Positions 58,116 to 64,000 of a stretch of 64,000 bases of DNA are shown piece by piece; the first letter of the stretch is position 1, and each line of letters begins with the position of its first letter. A program made the translations under genes and the position numbers. The notes under the pieces were generated by a model. That model saw nothing but the letters and a program-made list of their open reading frames with translations. It did not search any database and was not told the DNA's origin. Source of the DNA: Hesseltinella vesiculosa (lineage: Eukaryota > Mucoromycota > Mucoromycetes > Mucorales > Cunninghamellaceae). Location of the stretch: the NCBI GenBank assembly GCA_002104935.1, contig MCGT01000031.1:186001-250000 (forward strand). The letters run 5' to 3'.

Positions 58116-59192
58116 ATGACCGAACCCAGAACGGAGGCGCTTCAGCCTTTTATCTCCTTGCCACACCGCCATCGACCAGGAACAGATCGCATGTCCAGAC
58201 TTGTACTTTTGGAAGCTGATGTTATGAATATTGTGCTTGAAAAGTTACTTGGTGAGACTGCACGAAACAAATATACCCCATGGCCAACCCAGTTTGCTGA
58301 TGGCAAGATCTCTGATGTGTTGTTTATCCCTGTACATACCCCTGACAACCGCCATCTCCCTCCAGTACTTGTAGAAGTACAGCACACTGTGGACAACGAT
58401 TTTGTTTTGCGCGTGATGTCCTATGCCCTCTCGGTGATCCGGCAATATCGAGCACCGCCCATCATTCTCACTTTTGCTGTTCATCCATTGAAATATGAAG
58501 TGCAAAAGAAAACATCCCGCAACAAGTCCAAGCCATATTTGTTGAAATATCCCTGTCAACCTTGGGCTCGAGAATGTCTTTTCGTGGATAAAATGACACT
58601 GGCAAATGACTTGAAGCAGCCACTGGATCCTTTTGTGTCGTTGTCAGTATTTCTCACTGGTCAACATACGTCCCTCTCTGCCACTGATTTCCCATCCGAC
58701 CCCACCATGCAGTTGTTGTATGGTGTTGCCGCTCGCTTGTTCCATGACCAAATCACACCACAAGAAGACGCAGGGAAAGATCTTGTTTCATTGTGTGATG
58801 ATGCTTCAGCCAGCATTCAACGTGCTCTTGATCTCCTGGGCAGTGACTCCTCCTCCTCTTCTCAAGTGACTGACTCTCTCCATGCCACGATCCAGCTGTT
58901 GGGTTCCTACAAAGCCAAATATCACCAATCAGCAGGACCAATTTCTTCCTCGCCTTCGCCTCCCTCGTCTTCTTCGTCCAGCTCTTCGGCCCCGCCTGCC
59001 AAGGTCCCTCGAATTAATGTCAACGACAACTGGGCATTTGTGACCGACTTTATAGAAAATTCTGCTCCGGATCAACCCATCCCTTGGCAACGCATATATG
59101 ATGACGGCAAGAAGAAGCAACTGTTCTCCACGTATTCTAATTGGAAAACCATGAAGGCTGCATATTACCGATGGATGAAGCGCAGAGCCTGA
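58116..59192 (+). CDS. PD-(D/E)XK (Rpn-like) nuclease-fold protein, intact copy
   Basis: 358 aa without introns from the ATG at 58116 (MTEPRTEALQPF…). A longer reading from 57945 exists, but an AG acceptor at 58093-58094 precedes the chosen ATG. Asp67 in KISDVLF and Glu87/Gln89 in VLVEVQHTVD make the D…ExQ core of PD-(D/E)XK nucleases of the Rpn/transposase-associated group. VMSYALSVIRQYRAPPIILT resembles the helix that follows in that group. After a Ser-rich linker comes NDNWAFVTDFIENSAPDQPI and WQRIYDDGKKKQLF, then the basic end WKTMKAAYYRWMKRRA, perhaps DNA-binding. From residue 26 it is nearly identical to the inverted partner. Its first 25 residues are unique. Function is unknown. Confidence 0.75.
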   Translation: MTEPRTEALQPFISLPHRHRPGTDRMSRLVLLEADVMNIVLEKLLGETARNKYTPWPTQFADGKISDVLFIPVHTPDNRHLPPVLVEVQHTVDNDFVLRVMSYALSVIRQYRAPPIILTFAVHPLKYEVQKKTSRNKSKPYLLKYPCQPWARECLFVDKMTLANDLKQPLDPFVSLSVFLTGQHTSLSATDFPSDPTMQLLYGVAARLFHDQITPQEDAGKDLVSLCDDASASIQRALDLLGSDSSSSSQVTDSLHATIQLLGSYKAKYHQSAGPISSSPSPPSSSSSSSSAPPAKVPRINVNDNWAFVTDFIENSAPDQPIPWQRIYDDGKKKQLFSTYSNWKTMKAAYYRWMKRRA

Positions 59193-59711
59193 TTCTTTTT
59201 TTTTTTTCTCTCGTCTTCAAAAGAAATAAATTCTTCGATATTCGCATTGCTCAATTGAATTGTATCATTGATTCAGGCACAACACATGGCACTAAAATGC
59301 CATTTTCGCAACAAGAGAAAAAAAAAACTGAGTATGATTGTTATGGCAGCGTACTTTTTATTTTGCATCCTTCCCCAGCCAAAATTTGGATCAGTTTGAC
59401 AGGCAAGCGTGCATCTTGCAGTATTTCTAGCTCAATTTGTGATGCCCATCATTATCACCCGTCATCTACTACTCCCATGCAAAATTAAAAGTCAATCAGA
59501 AGAGCCAGTGTTTGGCCTAGGTTGCCACATTCCCTCCCCTCCAGCCAGATTTTGGCTGCGGGTGCATGATGTAAGAGTAGGCCAGCAGGAATTAATATTA
59601 GAGGTCTGAGAGCTTACCCATGAATGAGTTAGGACATATACAGCTGCCATGGAATATTTGGTGAGGATCGGTGGAAAGGCGACATTTCGCTAATGTTCTA
59701 GGCATCCTATG
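59193..59711. other. Intergenic spacer
   Basis: 3' flank of the nuclease-like gene up to the MITE. No coding run is supported. Confidence 0.5.
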
Positions 59712-59922
59712 TTTTGAAGAAGTAGTGCCCTCGCTTAAGCGTCGGGCCTACATCAGAACACATGAGGACTGCTACGTTATTTGGTCACCATCCCTCCTCA
59801 GCTTTCAAGTTAATTCTGCCTCAATGAAGAAAAGGTAGAAAGAAAGAGTAGACCCAAGTGAGCAGACCTCTTTTGTTCTGATGTAGGCCCGATGCTTAAG
59901 TGAGGGCACTACTTCTTCAAAA
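59712..59922. mobile_element. 211-bp MITE with 48-bp terminal inverted repeats
   Basis: The left end TTTTGAAGAAGTAGTGCCCT…CATCAGAAC (59712-59759) pairs with the right end (59875-59922) with two mismatches in 48. A candidate 3-bp target duplication ATG flanks both ends. There is no coding capacity. The superfamily is not assigned. Confidence 0.85.
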
Positions 59923-60436
59923 ATGGAAAGGGAGACTACAGTGATTTTGAAAAATAGAAAGCACGCCGTAGATCAGTTTTGAAAAGATGGATCCAATTCC
60001 AATTTTCTATGGGTACAGGAATTAGCAAAGGCTAATGATAGTGAAATTTTCACGTCGATTGAGGAAGGTTGCCAAACCAAAAAAGTGTGAAAAAAAGAAA
60101 AAATGCCAAAAGCAAGCCAACATCGGTCTCCGCCGTGCGATTTCAAATTTGGCAGCACACAACAAAAACCACTTCAGTTGGTAACAACCCTGGCGAAGTG
60201 TGTGTGTGTATGCGTGTTTATACTACGCGAAACCATAAAAAAAATTGCCAGTTTCCCTCTGGATCCACAAAATAAAAAAGGCTGGGTATGGATCCAGGAT
60301 TCTTCAGAGGTCACGCCTTGGCAACCAACATTGCCATAAAGGCAACCACGGACAGAACACTGACAACTACTTACCGGTATTTATTTATTTATTTATGCTA
60401 TCTTGCAGTACAAAGCTTGAAATAAACGTAGCGCTT
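59923..60436. other. Spacer between MITE and satellite II
   Basis: Ordinary AT-rich DNA with a short (TATT)n tract near 60378-60396. No gene is seen. Confidence 0.5.
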
Positions 60437-63400
60437 TAGATGGTATCGTATCAACCCCGGCGGTTTTGTTACCAAACTTTTTTTTTTTTAGAGCGAGAAT
60501 TGTGCTGGGACGTTGGCATTATCGTGTCAGCAGATTATTTGCTGGCAATGTGGGATTTGAAGTGCTTATGGACGAATGAAGTAAAAGAGAAAGAGGCGCT
60601 AAAGCTGGGTAACAGGTGTTACCAGCATAAAGGGTTCACAGGCACAAAAAACACTTTGGCTGGTATCAACCCCGGCGGTTTTGTTCCAAACTTTTTTTTT
60701 TAGAGCGAGAATTGTGCTGGGACGTTGGCATTATCATGTCAGCAGATTATTTGCTGGCAATGTGGGATTTGAAGTGCTTATGGACGAATGAAGTAAAAGA
60801 GAAAGAGGCGCTAAAGCTGGGTAACAGTTGTTACCAGCATAAAGGGTTCACAGGCACAAAAAACACTTTGGCAGGTATCAACCCCGGCGGTTTTGTTACC
60901 AAACTTTTTTTTTTAGAGCGAGAATTGTGCTGGGACGTTGGCATTATCGTGTCAGCAGATTATCTGCTTGAAATATGGGATTTGAAGTGCTTATGGACGA
61001 ATGAAGTAAAAGAGAAAGAGGCGCTAAAGCTTGGTAACAGGTGTTACCAGCATAAAGGGTTCACAGGCACAAAAAACACTTTGGCAGGTATCAACCCCGG
61101 CGGTTTTGTTACCAAACTTTTTTTTTTTTAGAGCGAGAATTGTGCTGGGACGTTGGCATTATCGTGTCAGCAGATTATTTGCTGGCAATGTGGGATTTGA
61201 AGTGCTTATGGACGAATGAATTAAAAAAAGAAAGAGGCGCTAAAGCTTGGTAACAGGTGTTACCAGCATAAAGGGTTCACAGGCACAAAAAACACTTTGG
61301 CTGGTATCAACCCCGGCGGTTTTGTTACCAAACTTTTTTTTTTTAGAGCGAGAATTGTGCTGGGACGTTGGCATTATCATGTCAGCAGATTATTTGCTGG
61401 CAATGTGGGATTTGAAGTGCTTATGGACGAATGAAGTAAAAGAGAAAGAGGCGCTAAAGCTGGGTAACAGGTGTTACCAGCATAAAGGGTTCACAGGCAC
61501 AAAAAACACTTTGGCAGGTATCAACCCCGGCGGTTTTGTTACCAAACTTTTTTTTTTTTAGAGCGAGAATTGTGCTGGGACGTTGGCATTATCGTGTCAG
61601 CAGATTATTTGCTGGCAATGTGGGATTTGAAGTGCTTATGGACGAATGAATTAAAAAAAGAAAGAGGCGCTAAAGCTTGGTAACAGGTGTTACCAGCATA
61701 AAGGGTTCACAGGCACAAAAAACACTTTGGCAGGTATCAACCCCGGCGGTTTTGTTACCAAACTTTTTTTTTTTTAGAGCGAGAATTGTGCTGGGACGTT
61801 GGCATTATCGTGTCAGCAGATTATTTGCTGGCAATGTGGGATTTGAAGTGCTTATGGACGAATGAATTAAAAAAAGAAAGAGGCGCTAAAGCTTGGTAAC
61901 AGGTGTTACCAGCATAAAGGGTTCACAGGCACAAAAAACACTTTGGCTGGTATCAACCCCGGCGGTTTTGTTACCAAACTTTTTTTTTTTAGAGCGAGAA
62001 TTGTGCTGGGACGTTGGCATTATCATGTCAGCAGATTATTTGCTGGCAATGTGGGATTTGAAGTGCTTATGGACGAATGAAGTAAAAGAGAAAGAGGCGC
62101 TAAAGCTGGGTAACAGGTGTTACCAGCATAAAGGGTTCACAGGCACAAAAAACACTTTGGCAGGTATCAACCCCGGCGGTTTTGTTACCAAACTTTTTTT
62201 TTTAGAGCGAGAATTGTGCTGGGACGTTGGCATTATCGTGTCAGCAGATTATCTGCTTGAAATATGGGATTTGAAGTGCTTATGGACGAATGAAGTAAAA
62301 GAGAAAGAGGCGCTAAAGCTTGGTAACAGGTGTTACCAGCATAAAGGGTTCACAGGCACAAAAAACACTTTGGCTGGTATCAACCCCGGCGGTTTTGTTC
62401 CAAACTTTTTTTTTTTAGAGCGAAAATTGTGCTGGGACGTTGGCATTATCGTGTCAGCAGATTATCTGCTTGAAATATGGGATTTGAAGTGCTTATGGAC
62501 GAATGAAGTAAAAGAGAAAGAGGCGCTAAAGCTTGGTAACAGGTGTTACCAGCATAAAGGGTTCACAGGCACAAAAAACACTTTGGCTGGTATCAACCCC
62601 GGCGGTTTTGTTACCAAACTTTTTTTTTTTTAGAGCGAGAATTGTGCTGGGACGTTGGCATTATCGTGTCAGCAGATTATTTGCTGGCAATGTGGGATTT
62701 GAAGTGCTTATGGACGAATGAATTAAAAAAAGAAAGAGGCGCTAAAGCTTGGTAACAGGTGTTACCAGCATAAAGGGTTCACAGGCACAAAAAACACTTT
62801 GGCTGGTATCAACCCCGGCGGTTTTGTTACCAAACTTTTTTTTTTTAGAGCGAGAATTGTGCTGGGACGTTGGCATTATCATGTCAGCAGATTATTTGCT
62901 GGCAATGTGGGATTTGAAGTGCTTATGGACGAATGAAGTAAAAGAGAAAGAGGCGCTAAAGCTGGGTAACAGGTGTTACCAGCATAAAGGGTTCACAGGC
63001 ACAAAAAACACTTTGGCAGGTATCAACCCCGGCGGTTTTGTTACCAAACTTTTTTTTTTTAGAGCGAGAATTGTGCTGGGACGTTGGCATTATCATGTCA
63101 GCAGATTATTTGCTGGCAATGTGGGATTTGAAGTGCTTATGGACGAATGAAGTAAAAGAGAAAGAGGCGCTAAAGCTGGGTAACAGGTGTTACCAGCATA
63201 AAGGGTTCACAGGCACAAAAAACACTTTGGCAGGTATCAACCCCGGCGGTTTTGTTACCAAACTTTTTTTTTTTTAGAGCGAGAATTGTGCTGGGACGTT
63301 GGCATTATCGTGTCAGCAGATTATTTGCTGGCAATGTGGGATTTGAAGTGCTTATGGACGAATGAATTAAAAAAAGAAAGAGGCGCTAAAGCTGGGTAAC

Positions 63401-64000
63401 AGGTGTTACCAGCATAAAGGGTTCACAGGCACAAAAAACACTTTGGCTGGTATCAACCCCGGCGGTTTTGTTACCAAACTTTTTTTTTTTAGAGCGAGAA
63501 TTGTGCTGGGACGTTGGCATTATCATGTCAGCAGATTATTTGCTGGCAATGTGGGATTTGAAGTGCTTATGGACGAATGAAGTAAAAGAGAAAGAGGCGC
63601 TAAAGCTGGGTAACAGGTGTTACCAGCATAAAGGGTTCACAGGCACAAAAAACACTTTGGCAGGTATCAACCCCGGCGGTTTTGTTACCAAACTTTTTTT
63701 TTTTTAGAGCGAGAATTGTGCTGGGACGTTGGCATTATCGTGTCAGCAGATTATTTGCTGGCAATGTGGGATTTGAAGTGCTTATGGACGAATGAATTAA
63801 AAAAAGAAAGAGGCGCTAAAGCTTGGTAACAGGTGTTACCAGCATAAAGGGTTCACAGGCACAAAAAACACTTTGGCTGGTATCAACCCCGGCGGTTTTG
63901 TTCCAAACTTTTTTTTTTTTAGAGCGAAAATTGTGCTGGGACGTTGGCATTATCGTGTCAGCAGATTATCTGCTTGAAATATGGGATTTGAAGTGCTTAT
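60437..64000 (+). repeat. Satellite II: about 17 tandem units of ~215 bp, running off the window
   Basis: Each unit has GGTATCAACCCCGGCGGTTT, TGTTACCAAAC, a T tract, AGAGCGAGAATTGTGCTGGG, GCATTATC(G/A)TGTCAGCAG, GGATTTGAAGTGCTTATGGA, CGAATGAA, AAAGAGGCGCTAAAGCT and TGTTACCAGCATAAAGGGTT. Three unit types recur in mixed order: GTG with AATTAAAAAAAG, CATG with AAGTAAAAGAG, and a type with TCTGCTTGAAATATGG. Segments of three units (646 bp) repeat exactly in places. One frame stays open through each unit, but T-tract length changes shift it between units. No known protein is recognised, and the array is not called as a gene. Confidence 0.95.

Noticed and set aside
61893..63150. Long frames in satellite II (up to 246 codons)
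   Set aside because: Open only by repetition and shifted by T-tract length; no gene structure or domain.

Overview
The window is nuclear DNA of a filamentous fungus, most probably an early-diverging lineage (Mucoromycota/Mucorales-like); no species is claimed. The evidence is compact genes with many 46-75 bp GT-AG introns, very frequent A/T homopolymers in introns and spacers, a eukaryotic tRNA-Pro, and a gene set that is fungal throughout: a Zn2Cys6 transcription factor, Sfm1, a Lam/Ysp-type GRAM-VASt protein, fungal aspartokinase and Tim17. Exon-intron structures were derived by hand from reading frame and splice-site phase; where lengths are given the spliced coding sequence closes in frame.

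Layout. 1-3.7 kb: 3' end of the urease accessory GTPase UreG, a 3-ketoacyl-CoA reductase, and a secreted CAP protein with a repetitive, His-rich tail. 3.7-24 kb is accessory and repeat-rich. It holds copies of a dispersed repeat family, a 988-residue protein of unknown function in three exons, a decayed mosaic of Tc1/mariner and MULE transposase, tRNA-Pro(TGG), several small tandem repeats and hairpins, and long stretches with no convincing gene. 24.4-29.6 kb is a satellite of about 125-bp units whose two sub-variants partly alternate in a 252-bp dimer.

29.7-55.5 kb is a dense housekeeping block: Zn2Cys6 factor, aspartokinase (HOM3 type), cyclin C of the Mediator kinase module, GRAM-VASt sterol-transfer protein, Ran1/Sks1-like kinase, Sfm1, an M50B-like membrane protein, triosephosphate isomerase, a two-finger C2H2 factor, an F-box/ZnF-UBP/DUSP protein, S-(hydroxymethyl)glutathione dehydrogenase, Tim17 and a DAO-family FAD oxidoreductase. 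These are independently transcribed genes, not a cluster for one pathway.

56.9-59.2 kb contains two nearly identical genes in head-to-head inversion, with a D...ExQ core typical of PD-(D/E)XK (Rpn-like) nucleases. One copy has lost the Glu. A 211-bp MITE with 48-bp terminal inverted repeats follows. From 60.4 kb to the window end runs a second satellite with units of about 215 bp.

The best candidates for something undescribed are the inverted nuclease-like pair, the 988-aa orphan, the F-box/UBP/DUSP architecture, and the two satellites, whose units each carry splice-signal-like sequences.
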